64,000 nt of DNA, from NCBI GenBank assembly GCA_016927065.1, contig JAFGNJ010000021.1:1-64000 (forward strand), given 5' to 3'. The notes beneath the pieces were generated by a model. That model was not told the DNA's origin and did no database searches. It was given only the letters and a program-made list of their open reading frames with translations. The stretch comes from Deltaproteobacteria bacterium. GTDB taxonomy: Bacteria; Desulfobacterota; B13-G15; RBG-16-54-18. A program made the position numbers and the translations under genes. Shown here piece by piece: positions 1 through 8,506 of the stretch (its first letter is position 1; each line of letters opens with the position of its first letter).

Positions 1-12
1 GCGTCTGAGTGG

Positions 13-117
13 AGCTCAGCTCGGCCATTAGCGCCGCCGTCGCCTATCATCTCTTCTCTTTTTCTCTCGCGCCCGGCTGTTGCATTAGGCGGCGCTAATG
101 AGGCCCGCAACTGAGCT
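13..117. repeat. imperfect long inverted repeat
   Basis: The arms at 13-38 and 88-117 are inverted copies. There are 12 perfectly paired bases at 27-38/88-99 and 7 more at 13-19/111-117, with a mismatched middle and a 49-base loop. Positions 83-100 also form a small palindrome of their own. The segment is GC-rich beside AT-rich DNA. From 118 to 301 I see no gene; one short frame near 132-211 contains a CPKC-like stretch but has no start and looks like a remnant. This may be the edge of a mobile or repetitive element that lies mostly outside the window. Confidence 0.5.
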
Positions 118-301
118 GTGGGCCAAACGTCCTTTTTCATCGTCTGCCCGAAGTGCCATTGTCTAAAAGTGAAATACTACTGCAACACCCGATTGATGGG
201 GAACGCCGGTTGACTCTTGAATAGTTCGCTGGCAAAGTTACTACATTTAGAAACCTGCAACAATCAAAGCCTCACTTGGGCAGTCCGGTGACAAATAATT
301 A

Positions 302-1249
302 TTATAAGCCGTGGTTTTTGAGGATACCATCATTTTTTAATATTTTGAGTAATTCTCTATTGAAGATTTCTACGCCAGCTTGATTAAGATGATGTGCGTC
401 GTAAAAATATTGATTGTCTGATAATTCTATGAGTTCATTAAAATTATAGTAATTATCTAGGCCACTAAAATAGCTGTCAACCTCCAAGTTATTGAGATAT
501 GAATTATAAAGACTGCTGGTAAGGGGAATTTGTACCAAGACTACATCAACTTCTTTTCCTCTTAGCCTTTTGAGGATTCTTTCAAATGAGTTGAGTTGAT
601 CTTGTCTTAGATTCCAACTTCTTGCAGGATGACTATTCATTTCATCGTAGTACGCTAATTTTTTCTCTACAAAGCCACCTTCTATGTAGGTATCGTCCCC
701 CTTTTTTGCGTCTTCTACAAAATCACTATCCAAAGAAAAGGCCTCCCTAAATAAGTCATAAAGTAAGGTATTATATACTTTTATATGATTGAATTTTAGA
801 GCCATTTTGATGATATCAATATCGTTTTTGTCATTAGCAATGATATCCATCGCAGATTCAATGCCATCACTTGAAAAAGTCCCTGGATACACTTCATATA
901 TGACCAATTTTGGGGACAATAATTCCAGGTATCGATTGACTAATATTTCAGTTTGAATAGGAGTTTGGGAACTTGACCCAAGATTGAAAACATTTATACC
1001 ATTTTTCTTGAATATTCTAGGATCAAATCCCCTGTAAGCATGTGAGGAACCTAAAAAAAGAATATCCACATTGCCATGCGATTTCAAATCCTTTATTCTA
1101 GAATTCATATGACCATAAGAACCAATACGATGATTAATATTTTTGGTTAAGGCTGATGAAAAATATAGTCCCCACAAAATAGTACAGAATGAATAAAAAA
1201 TTACTGTAAATCCAATAAATAAGGTGGTTTTTTTTAAGAAAAGTTTCAT
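302..1249 (-). CDS. SGNH-hydrolase-like membrane-anchored protein, MBOAT partner
   Basis: This is a 315-residue protein with one N-terminal membrane helix (about residues 8-30) followed by an extracytoplasmic domain. The domain has an SGNH-type block I (ILFLGSSHAYRGFDP, candidate nucleophile Ser) and a C-terminal DAHHLNQAG motif that could supply the Asp/His pair. It lies 7 bp downstream of the MBOAT gene on the same strand, so the two are almost certainly co-transcribed. MBOAT/SGNH pairs are known to O-acylate cell-surface or secreted polysaccharides: the MBOAT protein passes the acyl group across the membrane and the SGNH protein acts outside. The polymer modified here cannot be read from the sequence. 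It resembles the DltD/AlgX/AlgJ group only in general architecture, so no symbol is given. Confidence 0.7.
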   Translation of the reverse strand: MKLFLKKTTLFIGFTVIFYSFCTILWGLYFSSALTKNINHRIGSYGHMNSRIKDLKSHGNVDILFLGSSHAYRGFDPRIFKKNGINVFNLGSSSQTPIQTEILVNRYLELLSPKLVIYEVYPGTFSSDGIESAMDIIANDKNDIDIIKMALKFNHIKVYNTLLYDLFREAFSLDSDFVEDAKKGDDTYIEGGFVEKKLAYYDEMNSHPARSWNLRQDQLNSFERILKRLRGKEVDVVLVQIPLTSSLYNSYLNNLEVDSYFSGLDNYYNFNELIELSDNQYFYDAHHLNQAGVEIFNRELLKILKNDGILKNHGL

Positions 1250-1256
1250 AGTGAAC

Positions 1257-2705
1257 TCAGAATTGAAAATAAATAAACGGTGTTTCCTGTGTTTGCATAT
1301 ACATTCCTATTGCGAAAATTATAAAGGAATAAAATGACCACCGTACCATTTGAGGTTGCTTGTTTCCAATACATTCAATTGCAAATTGGTCTTCTCGTCC
1401 TACCCATTCAACGCTAACGAATGCTAATATCAAACCTAATAATAATAAAACAGGTTCTTTTGGAATATTAGGGATATGAAAAAGCGAAAATAAAAGCATT
1501 CCATTTATATATAAAAAGGCATGACCAATACTCTCTGCTCTAAAAAATATCCAAGCGAAAGTAACAAGTGAAAAAGTGATCACCATATTAATGAATTCCT
1601 TCATTGTCGGTAGATATTTTTCTTGAGCTACAATATCTAAATTATTTCTATTCCTTTTAAGTAAAAGTAGTGGTAAAAAGTATAGAACATGTAAAGCACC
1701 CCAAACAATAAATGTCCAATTTGCCCCATGCCAAAGACCACTCACCAAAAAAACAATAAACGTATTTCTAATTTTTAGTGATGTTTTAACTCTACTGCCA
1801 CCTAATGGGATGTATAAATAATCCCTAAACCACGTTAATAAAGAAATATGCCAACGTCTCCAGAATTCAGCGATGTCTCTTGAAAAATAAGGGTATGCAA
1901 AATTTCTCTTAAGGTTAAACCCAAATAGCCTTGAAGCCCCGATCGCTATATCTGAATACCCAGAGAAGTCTCCGTAAATCTGAATAGAGAAGAATATTAC
2001 TCCAAGAACCAAAGCACTTCCATTATAGTCGGTAGAGTTGTTGAATATCATATTTGCATATTCAGCACAATTGTCCGCAATAACGACTTTCTTAAACATC
2101 CCCCAGAGAATTTGTTTCAAGCCATCAACGGCTTTGGGATAAGCAAACCTTCTTTTAATGAAAAATTGAGGCAGAAGATGAGTTGCTCTTTCAATAGGCC
2201 CTGCAACCAGCTGAGGGAAAAAACTTACAAAAGCCGCAAATGCAATAAAATCGTTTGTGGGTTCTAATTTTCGTCTATAAACATCAATAGTGTAACTTAA
2301 TTTTTGAAAAGTGTAAAAACTAATACCCACTGGTAAAATTATATTAAGTGAATTTACACTAATTGGTTTTCCCAAAAAAGAAAAAACCATTATAAAATTG
2401 TCAAGAAAAAAACCAAAATATTTAAAAAACCCCAAGAAACCAAGATTTACAAGAATGCTTATCCAGAAAAGCATCTTTCTTGCATTAGGCGATTGCTTTT
2501 TAGCTAAACCCAAGCCCACTGAATAATCAACCAAAGTACTAAATGCAATGAGTAATAAAAATCTCCAGTCCCACCAACCGTAAAAGAGATAACTGGCGAC
2601 TACAATTAAGAAATTTTGTATTTTCAGGTTTCGATTTGTAACGAACCAATAGAAAACAAAAACTGTTGGCAAAAAAACTGCAAAATCAATAGAATTAAAT
2701 AACAT
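1257..2705 (-). CDS. MBOAT family O-acyltransferase
   Basis: This is a 482-residue polytopic membrane protein of the AlgI/DltB/PatA type. It shows the family hallmarks FWRRWHISL, then FRDYLYIPLGG, and later SGLWHGANWTFIVWG, which contains the invariant histidine. The length is usual for the family. Such proteins take an acyl group from a cytoplasmic donor and move it to the outer face of the membrane for O-acylation of a polysaccharide. The next gene on the strand (302-1249) encodes a matching SGNH-like partner. No alginate or teichoic-acid genes are visible, so the substrate is unknown. Base composition is clearly more AT-rich than the housekeeping genes, which suggests that this surface-modification pair was acquired horizontally. 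Confidence 0.9.
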   Translation of the reverse strand: MLFNSIDFAVFLPTVFVFYWFVTNRNLKIQNFLIVVASYLFYGWWDWRFLLLIAFSTLVDYSVGLGLAKKQSPNARKMLFWISILVNLGFLGFFKYFGFFLDNFIMVFSFLGKPISVNSLNIILPVGISFYTFQKLSYTIDVYRRKLEPTNDFIAFAAFVSFFPQLVAGPIERATHLLPQFFIKRRFAYPKAVDGLKQILWGMFKKVVIADNCAEYANMIFNNSTDYNGSALVLGVIFFSIQIYGDFSGYSDIAIGASRLFGFNLKRNFAYPYFSRDIAEFWRRWHISLLTWFRDYLYIPLGGSRVKTSLKIRNTFIVFLVSGLWHGANWTFIVWGALHVLYFLPLLLLKRNRNNLDIVAQEKYLPTMKEFINMVITFSLVTFAWIFFRAESIGHAFLYINGMLLFSLFHIPNIPKEPVLLLLGLILAFVSVEWVGREDQFAIECIGNKQPQMVRWSFYSFIIFAIGMYMQTQETPFIYFQF

Positions 2706-2787
2706 ATGTTCTCAAAAAATTGGATATTATTTGGCTTATGCGGTTGGTCCGAACATTTATTTTTAAGCGTAGTCTACTATTACTATG

Positions 2788-2816
2788 ATTTTATATAAAA
2801 GATATTTGTGCATCAA
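2788..2816 (-). promoter_or_regulatory. candidate sigma-70 promoter for the MBOAT/SGNH pair
   Basis: On the minus strand TTGATG (2811-2816) and TAAAAT (2788-2793) are separated by exactly 17 bases. They lie about 85 bases upstream of the MBOAT start at 2705. The rest of 2706-2915 is AT-rich with no other gene. Confidence 0.4.
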
Positions 2817-2915
2817 AGTTTTCTCACCTCAAAGTCGCAGCACTAGACTAAAAATTCGTCATAATATCGTCTCATTTATTTAGAATCAGCTGAATTATTA
2901 ATTTTGTTATCAAGT

Positions 2916-3479
2916 TTAATTATACCTACTCATGGCCTGGTCTCTTCCAGACACAATAATAGCCTCAATGGCTTCAGAGGCCTGTTCCATGCTCTCCTCC
3001 ACAAGAGGGAGCTGTTCGTCATCAAAGGGAGAAAGGACATAATCCACCCCCTCGGCAGGCGTTTCGGGTTTGTCAATTCCCACCTTCACCCTCACGAAGT
3101 CAGGACTCCCTATCTGCTCAATGATCGATCTAACCCCCTTATGCCCGCCATGCCCCCCCTTTTCCTTTATCTTTATCCGGCCGCATGCCAAATCCAAATC
3201 ATCATGCACCACCACGAGGTGATCGAGAGAAATTCCCAATTCTCCGATTAGCTTCTTTACTACTGAGCCGCTCCTATTCATGTAAGTCAAGGGCTTTGCG
3301 ATCACGACCCGTTCCGCTCCTACCCGGCCTTCTCCTACTTGAACCTTGCCCAGGCGCCTTTTTTTTAGTTTAATTCCCTTTTTCTCGGCACATTGATCCA
3401 CTACCCGAAAGCCCACATTGTGTTTCGTCAGCCGATATCTTCTGCCCGGATTCCCCAGGCCGATGATGAGCCATGTCAC
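2916..3479 (-). CDS. pth: peptidyl-tRNA hydrolase
   Basis: This 187-residue protein matches bacterial Pth in length and motifs. It has the N-terminal IIGLGNPG (substrate-binding Asn), KHNVGF with the catalytic His, FVRVKVGI, and VVHDDLDL with the supporting Asp. Pth cleaves peptidyl-tRNA released by ribosome drop-off, recycling tRNA in the cytoplasm. Translation probably starts at GTG (3477-3479), which has a GAGGAG ribosome site about 10 bases upstream. Pth often neighbours ychF; here ychF is 4 kb away on the other strand. Confidence 0.96.
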   Translation of the reverse strand: MTWLIIGLGNPGRRYRLTKHNVGFRVVDQCAEKKGIKLKKRRLGKVQVGEGRVGAERVVIAKPLTYMNRSGSVVKKLIGELGISLDHLVVVHDDLDLACGRIKIKEKGGHGGHKGVRSIIEQIGSPDFVRVKVGIDKPETPAEGVDYVLSPFDDEQLPLVEESMEQASEAIEAIIVSGRDQAMSRYN

Positions 3480-3612
3480 TTTGTATAACTCCTCAAGTAT
3501 ACTGGTTTTTTATTGCAAATATAGTGAAACTCTTAGTTCTTGATGTCAAGAAAAATTTATATTTCCCGCCCCTCAACATTGAACTAGCTTTCACAAAAAG
3601 ACGAAAAAGGCC

Positions 3613-3641
3613 TTGACGTCACTGGATTCGTTCTGTTAGAT
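3613..3641 (+). promoter_or_regulatory. candidate sigma-70 promoter of hppA
   Basis: TTGACG at 3613-3618 and TTAGAT at 3636-3641 have a 17-base spacer. A strong AGGAGG ribosome site at 3681-3686 precedes the ATG at 3697. Confidence 0.5.
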
Positions 3642-3696
3642 TAAACCACCTTATAACAAAGTTCGCGGAAAAAATATAAAAGGAGGATAGAACATA

Positions 3697-6126
3697 ATGG
3701 TTACTAAAAAAGTTCTCGGCGCGGCATTACTAATAGTTATGGTGATGCTCCTTGCATCTCCGGTACTTGCCGGTGAAGCGGATATCATACTGCCGCCCCT
3801 TGGTGAGGTGCAGTTCAGCGCCTTTGGCGGTATGAGCGGTCTGTCCATTATGTATGGTGGCCTTTTTATCTGTATTATCGGGTTAATCTTCGCGATAATA
3901 CAGTACAAGCAGACGAAGAATCTGCCGGCCCACAAGTCGATGCTTGGTGTTTCAAACATCATCTGGGAGACCTGTAAGTCCTATCTCACGCAGCAGGGCA
4001 AGTTTCTCATCGCCCTTTGGGTCCTTATCGCCGCGTGTATGGTCTACTACTTCATAGGGCTCTCCCATTCGCCCATCGGCCATATGGCAATCATCCTCTT
4101 CTGTTCGGTTCTCGGCATCCTCGGTTCCTATGGGGTTGCCTGGTTCGGCATGAGGATCAACACAAAGGCAAACGCGAGAGCGGCGTTCGCCTCTCTTACG
4201 CACAAACCCATTGACGTCGTCAATATCCCCATGAAGTCGGGTATGAGCGTCGGCCTTCTGCTTGTCAGTGTTGAGCTCTTCTTCATGATCTGCATCCTTG
4301 TATTCCTCAAGGAACTGGCAGGCCCCTGCTTCATCGGCTTCGCCATCGGCGAATCACTCGGCGCGAGCGCGCTTAGGATCGCGGGGGGTATCTTCACGAA
4401 GATCGCCGATATCGGCTCCGACCTTATGAAGATCATCTTCCATCTTCCTGAAGATGATCCGAAGAATCCCGGCGTCATCGCCGACTGTACCGGCGACAAT
4501 GCGGGCGACAGCGTTGGCCCCACAGCGGACGGTTTCGAGACCTATGGCGTAACCGGCGTGGCGCTTATCGCATTCCTCGCCATCGCACTGGCTGCAAACG
4601 CAACCATGTCGGCAACCCTCATCATCTGGATTTTCGCGATGCGTATTCTTATGATAATCACATCTCTCGTATCATATTTCATCAATAAAGGTATCACCAC
4701 TTCTCTCTTTGGCGACAAGAAGAAATTCAACTTCGAGCAACCCCTGACGAACCTTATCTGGATCACCTCGATCATCTCGATCCTTGTTACCTTCGGTGCA
4801 AGCTATGTGCTTCTCGGCGAGCTCGATCCCCAGTACCCCGGCCTCTGGTGGGCGCTGTCCATCATCATCAGCTGCGGCACCATAGCCGGTGCATTGATAC
4901 CTGAATTCACCAAGGTCTTTACAAGCACAAAGTCGCGCCATGTGAAGGAGGTTGTCGGCGCGGCACGGCACGGCGGGGCATCGCTCGACATCCTCTCCGG
5001 ATTTGTAGCCGGCAACTTTTCGGCCTTCTGGGAAGGTCTCGTCATCCTTGTTCTCATGTTAATCGCCTATATGGTGTCCCAGCACGCCGCTATCCTCGCG
5101 ATCATGCCCGCGCAGTTTGCATTTGCGGCGCCTGTCTTCGCGTTTGGGCTTGTGGCCTTTGGTTTCCTCGGCATGGGACCTGTCACGATCTGCGTTGACT
5201 CCTTTGGCCCCGTCTCCGACAATGCCCAGTCAGTCTATGAGCTCTCCCGCATCGAGAGCATTCCCGGCATCAAGAAAGAGATCAAAAAGGATTTCGGATT
5301 TGATCCCGATTTTAAGCATGGTAAGGACTATCTCGAAGAGGCGGACGGCGCCGGAAATACCTTCAAAGCGACCGCGAAACCGGTTCTCATCGGCACCGCT
5401 GTTGTCGGCGCCACGACGATGGTCTTCGGCATTATCATGCTTCTTGAAAACCTCTTTGGAAACGTTGTCGCCCAGTTGAGCCTCGTAAACCCCAAGATCA
5501 TCCTCGGTCTTCTGATGGGTGGGGCCGTTATATACTGGTTCACCGGCGCCGCGACACAGGCTGTCACAACGGGCGCATACAGGGCCGTTGTCTTCATCAA
5601 GAAAAAAATCAACCTCAAAAAGAAGGCGGCATCAATCAAAGACAGCAAGGAAGTAGTAAAGATCTGTACCCAGTATGCGCAGAAAGGTATGGTGAATATC
5701 TTTGTCGTCGTCTTTTTCCTTGCCCTCGCACTCTCCTTTTTTGATCCTTACTTCTTCATCGGCTACCTCATTGCCATTGCGTTTTTCGGCCTCTATCAGG
5801 CTATCTTTATGGCAAATGCAGGCGGTGCGTGGGATAACGCCAAAAAGATCGTCGAGGTAGACCTGAAAGAAAAGGGCACTCCGCTGCACGAAGCGACCGT
5901 TGTCGGCGACACCGTCGGCGACCCCTTTAAGGATACCTCTTCGGTTTCCATGAACCCCGTCATCAAATTCACCACGCTCTTCGGCCTGCTTGCCACGGAG
6001 ATCGCAGTGACGATGACAAGCCGTGGTTTGAAGCTCGGCCTCGGCCTTGCCTTTTTCATAGTCGCTTTGATCTTTGTGTATCGTTCATTCTACAGTATGA
6101 GAATCGGCGAAGAGAAGCTCCGTTAA
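3697..6126 (+). CDS. hppA: membrane-bound proton/sodium-pumping pyrophosphatase, divergent subfamily
   Basis: This 809-residue integral membrane pyrophosphatase couples PPi hydrolysis to cation export. It opens with a cleavable-looking signal segment ending in VLA-GEA. Family signatures are clear: RINTKANAR, EDDPKNPG at 252-259, the acidic block IADCTGDNAGDSVG at 261-274, and the C-terminal NAGGAWDNAKK plus GDTVGDPFKDTS. The usual Ala/Lys position in the GNT motif is Lys557, the state linked to K+-independence. Two features are odd. The DX7KXE motif normally found just before EDDP is not kept: after Asp238 and Asp242 the sequence runs LMKIIF, so its Lys is shifted and its Glu is lost. The protein is also longer than the roughly 670-770 residues usual for the family. 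Glu281 lies three residues after Asp278, a gate arrangement seen in sodium-type pumps. The pumped ion cannot be decided here. Confidence 0.93.
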   Translation: MVTKKVLGAALLIVMVMLLASPVLAGEADIILPPLGEVQFSAFGGMSGLSIMYGGLFICIIGLIFAIIQYKQTKNLPAHKSMLGVSNIIWETCKSYLTQQGKFLIALWVLIAACMVYYFIGLSHSPIGHMAIILFCSVLGILGSYGVAWFGMRINTKANARAAFASLTHKPIDVVNIPMKSGMSVGLLLVSVELFFMICILVFLKELAGPCFIGFAIGESLGASALRIAGGIFTKIADIGSDLMKIIFHLPEDDPKNPGVIADCTGDNAGDSVGPTADGFETYGVTGVALIAFLAIALAANATMSATLIIWIFAMRILMIITSLVSYFINKGITTSLFGDKKKFNFEQPLTNLIWITSIISILVTFGASYVLLGELDPQYPGLWWALSIIISCGTIAGALIPEFTKVFTSTKSRHVKEVVGAARHGGASLDILSGFVAGNFSAFWEGLVILVLMLIAYMVSQHAAILAIMPAQFAFAAPVFAFGLVAFGFLGMGPVTICVDSFGPVSDNAQSVYELSRIESIPGIKKEIKKDFGFDPDFKHGKDYLEEADGAGNTFKATAKPVLIGTAVVGATTMVFGIIMLLENLFGNVVAQLSLVNPKIILGLLMGGAVIYWFTGAATQAVTTGAYRAVVFIKKKINLKKKAASIKDSKEVVKICTQYAQKGMVNIFVVVFFLALALSFFDPYFFIGYLIAIAFFGLYQAIFMANAGGAWDNAKKIVEVDLKEKGTPLHEATVVGDTVGDPFKDTSSVSMNPVIKFTTLFGLLATEIAVTMTSRGLKLGLGLAFFIVALIFVYRSFYSMRIGEEKLR

Positions 6127-6140
6127 CCAGCAAAAGCATA

Positions 6141-6170
6141 CAAAAGGCGTCCCGCCTGGGACGCCTTTTG
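6141..6170 (+). terminator. intrinsic terminator after hppA
   Basis: A perfect 13-bp stem with a 4-base GCCT loop starts 15 bases after the hppA stop. The descending arm ends in CTTTTG. The near-symmetrical A and T runs could let it work in both directions, but only hppA faces it closely. Confidence 0.85.
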
Positions 6171-6307
6171 TATCTGAAGAAACCTTCTTTTCTCTCACCA
6201 TTAAATCTGAATTCATCAATCCTGAATTGTTGAGAGAACGTCACAAAGAATCGGTTGAGGTCAGTTGAAATGCGGTTCGGTTTATGATAAAAAGGTGAAC
6301 AAACACT

Positions 6308-7003
6308 ATGAGAAAACGAATAAAACCATCCATGATAAATCCGAAGGTCCGACGAAAGCAGCAATCGCGACGAGGAAAACTGATCTTCCTGATCGGTATG
6401 GCAGTTGCCATCATACTCCTTATCGCTTATCATCAAAATATCTTAAGCGCCCTCGGTCGATACCTGGTCTACCAACAGGATCCCCAACAGGCTGATGTGA
6501 TTGCCATTCCAGCCTGTTGGGAAGACACCATCATCAGGGCGAGGGGAGGAATAGATCTTTACAATAGGGGACTGGCTAAGACAATCTTTGTCCCGCGAAT
6601 GGAGCGCATGAAAGGCCAGGAAGAAATCATAGCACAAGGGATAGATATCCCAGAAAACAGGGATATACTCATCACTATTCTCGAGAAGTTTGGGGTCCCC
6701 TTGACCAATATAGAGACATCTGCGCAAGAAGTTACCAACACATGGGATGAGGCCCAAGAGGCAAGGAATTTAGTTGAACGAAAGGGATATACAACTGTCC
6801 TCTTGGTGACATCCAAATATCACTCAAGGCGAGCCTATCTCATTTTTAAGGATGCCCTCAAGGGCAAGGCTACCGTCATCAGCGTCCCCACTCCCTACGA
6901 CGCATCCAATCCAGAGTCATGGTGGAAGCAAAACGAAGATTTTCAGAGTGTGATCATGGAGTATCAAAAACTTCTGGCGTACTACTGGCTTAAGGTCTTT
7001 TGA
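6308..7003 (+). CDS. DUF218 (YdcF/SanA-like) membrane protein
   Basis: This 231-residue protein has a basic N-terminus, one membrane helix at about residues 20-40, and a DUF218 domain. Supporting segments are QADVIAIPACW near the helix, the central RARGGIDLYNRGLAKTIFV and the diagnostic LLVTSKYHSRRA near the end. DUF218 proteins are envelope-associated. SanA is linked to vancomycin sensitivity in enterobacteria, but the reaction is not established. Here the usual Gly/Asp-rich first motif (normally VVLGG-like) reads AIPACW. The downstream gene starts 14 bases after its stop and is probably co-transcribed. Confidence 0.75.
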   Translation: MRKRIKPSMINPKVRRKQQSRRGKLIFLIGMAVAIILLIAYHQNILSALGRYLVYQQDPQQADVIAIPACWEDTIIRARGGIDLYNRGLAKTIFVPRMERMKGQEEIIAQGIDIPENRDILITILEKFGVPLTNIETSAQEVTNTWDEAQEARNLVERKGYTTVLLVTSKYHSRRAYLIFKDALKGKATVISVPTPYDASNPESWWKQNEDFQSVIMEYQKLLAYYWLKVF

Positions 7004-7017
7004 GGAAGGAGGAACAG

Positions 7018-7284
7018 ATGGAAGCAGGCAATACAATTGCTTTTCCTTTTGGCAAGGGTGAAAAGGAAGGGATAATTTACAAGATCTTTCCCACAACGGT
7101 ATATATCAAGGCAGACTTTCCCAAACATAAAGGGAAAATCATAAAGCGCTCGATTACGGATGTAAAACCGGTGAAGGAAGGCAAGAAAACAAAGGAAGAG
7201 GGAAAGAAAGGGGCAAAAGCAAAAAAGAGGGAAGAAAAAACAAAACAAAGAACTAAAGCATCAAAAAAGGGTCGTAAAAAATAA
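7018..7284 (+). CDS. small basic protein, beta-barrel-like head with lysine-rich tail
   Basis: An 88-residue protein I do not recognise. ATG 7018 is chosen over the in-frame TTG at 7000 because a strong GGAAGGAGG site lies just before 7018. Residues 1-52 alternate hydrophobic and polar residues (FPFGKGEKEGIIYKIFPT and so on), like a small SH3/KOW-type barrel. Residues 53-88 are almost all Lys, Arg, Glu, Ala and Gly and end in GRKK, a tail likely to contact nucleic acid or another polyanion. It lies 80 bp ahead of ychF, so a role near the ribosome is possible, but that is only inferred from position and charge. Confidence 0.65.
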   Translation: MEAGNTIAFPFGKGEKEGIIYKIFPTTVYIKADFPKHKGKIIKRSITDVKPVKEGKKTKEEGKKGAKAKKREEKTKQRTKASKKGRKK

Positions 7285-7364
7285 AAGGCCATAAAGAAAT
7301 CCACCACATGAAGACCCTCTCATGAGGAGATTAGAGAAAGCATCCTCGCGGGGGAGAAGGATCT

Positions 7365-8456
7365 ATGGGATTTAGGTGCGGTATAGTGGGTCTTCCCAAC
7401 GTGGGAAAATCTACAATCTTCAACGCCCTCACAGCGGCCGCCGCTGAGGTAGCCAGCTATCCCTTCTGCACCATCGAACCCAATGTTGGCATCGTCCCGG
7501 TCCCTGAGGCGCGCTTAGATGCGTTGGCCCGTTTGACCAAACCCAAAAAGGTTACCCCTACGACATTGGAATTTGTCGATATTGCAGGCTTGGTCAAAGG
7601 GGCCAGTAACGGAGAGGGGTTGGGCAATCAGTTTTTAGGGCATATACGGGATGTCGACGCCATTGCCCATGTGGTCAGGTGCTTTGCCGATAATGACATA
7701 GCCCATACCTACGGCGCCATTGATCCCCGCCGTGACGTAGAGGTGGTAAACACCGAACTCATCCTGGCCGATCTCGAAGTGCTGGACAGGAGGTTTGAAA
7801 AGGCAAAACGGCTCCTCCGGGTGGGCGAAAAAGGGGCTGAGGAAGAATCCCGTCTTTTGGAGGAAATCAAGGAATTTTTAGACCAGGGGCAACCGGCAGG
7901 GAAATTTGTCGAGGGTGCGGAAAGATCCCTTCCCTCCGATCTCCGACTCCTCACCGCCCTGCCGACGTTCTATGTCGCCAATGTGGATGATCCAGGGGAG
8001 ACAACTGACAATCAGTATCTTGCGGATCTTCAGGAGTTAGCCCAAACCGAAGGGACGGCGGTAGTAGTCATTGCTGGAAAACTTGAGGCGGAGATCTCCC
8101 TGCTTACAGAGGGGGAGCAGGAGGAGTTCCGCCAGGAATTGGGGCTCGAGGATTCCGGTCTCAAACGCCTGATACAGATAGGGTATGATACTCTCGGTCT
8201 CATAACCTTTTTCACCATGGTGAACCAAGACCTCAGGGCATGGACTGTCCCTCGGGGAACCCCTACGCTGCAAGCAGCGGGGAAAATCCACAGTGATATG
8301 GAGCGGGGGTTTATCAAGGCCGAGGTGGTATCGTTTGATGACCTCATACGATGCGGCTCGGAACATAACGCCAAAGAAAAGGGGCTGCTAAAAGTACATG
8401 GAAAGGACTACGTCGTGCAAGACGGAGATATCATCCATTTTCGGTTCAATGTTTGA
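7365..8456 (+). CDS. ychF: YchF/OLA1-type redox- and ribosome-associated ATPase
   Basis: At 363 residues this is the normal length for YchF. The P-loop is GLPNVGKST at about residues 9-17, with G2/G3 elements FVDIAGLVKGAS and GLGNQFLGHIRDVDA. A central coiled-coil segment (about 130-200) and a C-terminal TGS domain ending in VVQDGDIIHFRFNV complete the fold. YchF proteins prefer ATP to GTP, bind ribosomes and affect stress responses. An AGAAGG ribosome site precedes the ATG. Nothing unusual is seen. Confidence 0.97.
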   Translation: MGFRCGIVGLPNVGKSTIFNALTAAAAEVASYPFCTIEPNVGIVPVPEARLDALARLTKPKKVTPTTLEFVDIAGLVKGASNGEGLGNQFLGHIRDVDAIAHVVRCFADNDIAHTYGAIDPRRDVEVVNTELILADLEVLDRRFEKAKRLLRVGEKGAEEESRLLEEIKEFLDQGQPAGKFVEGAERSLPSDLRLLTALPTFYVANVDDPGETTDNQYLADLQELAQTEGTAVVVIAGKLEAEISLLTEGEQEEFRQELGLEDSGLKRLIQIGYDTLGLITFFTMVNQDLRAWTVPRGTPTLQAAGKIHSDMERGFIKAEVVSFDDLIRCGSEHNAKEKGLLKVHGKDYVVQDGDIIHFRFNV

Positions 8457-8506
8457 TCCTGACGATTGTCTCTTAAACCAATATAATCCTAACCAGTAAA
8501 ATAACC

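Noticed and set aside
4128-6059. Open frames of 80-130 codons on the strand opposite hppA
   Set aside because: Antisense shadows of a GC-rich, strongly codon-biased gene.
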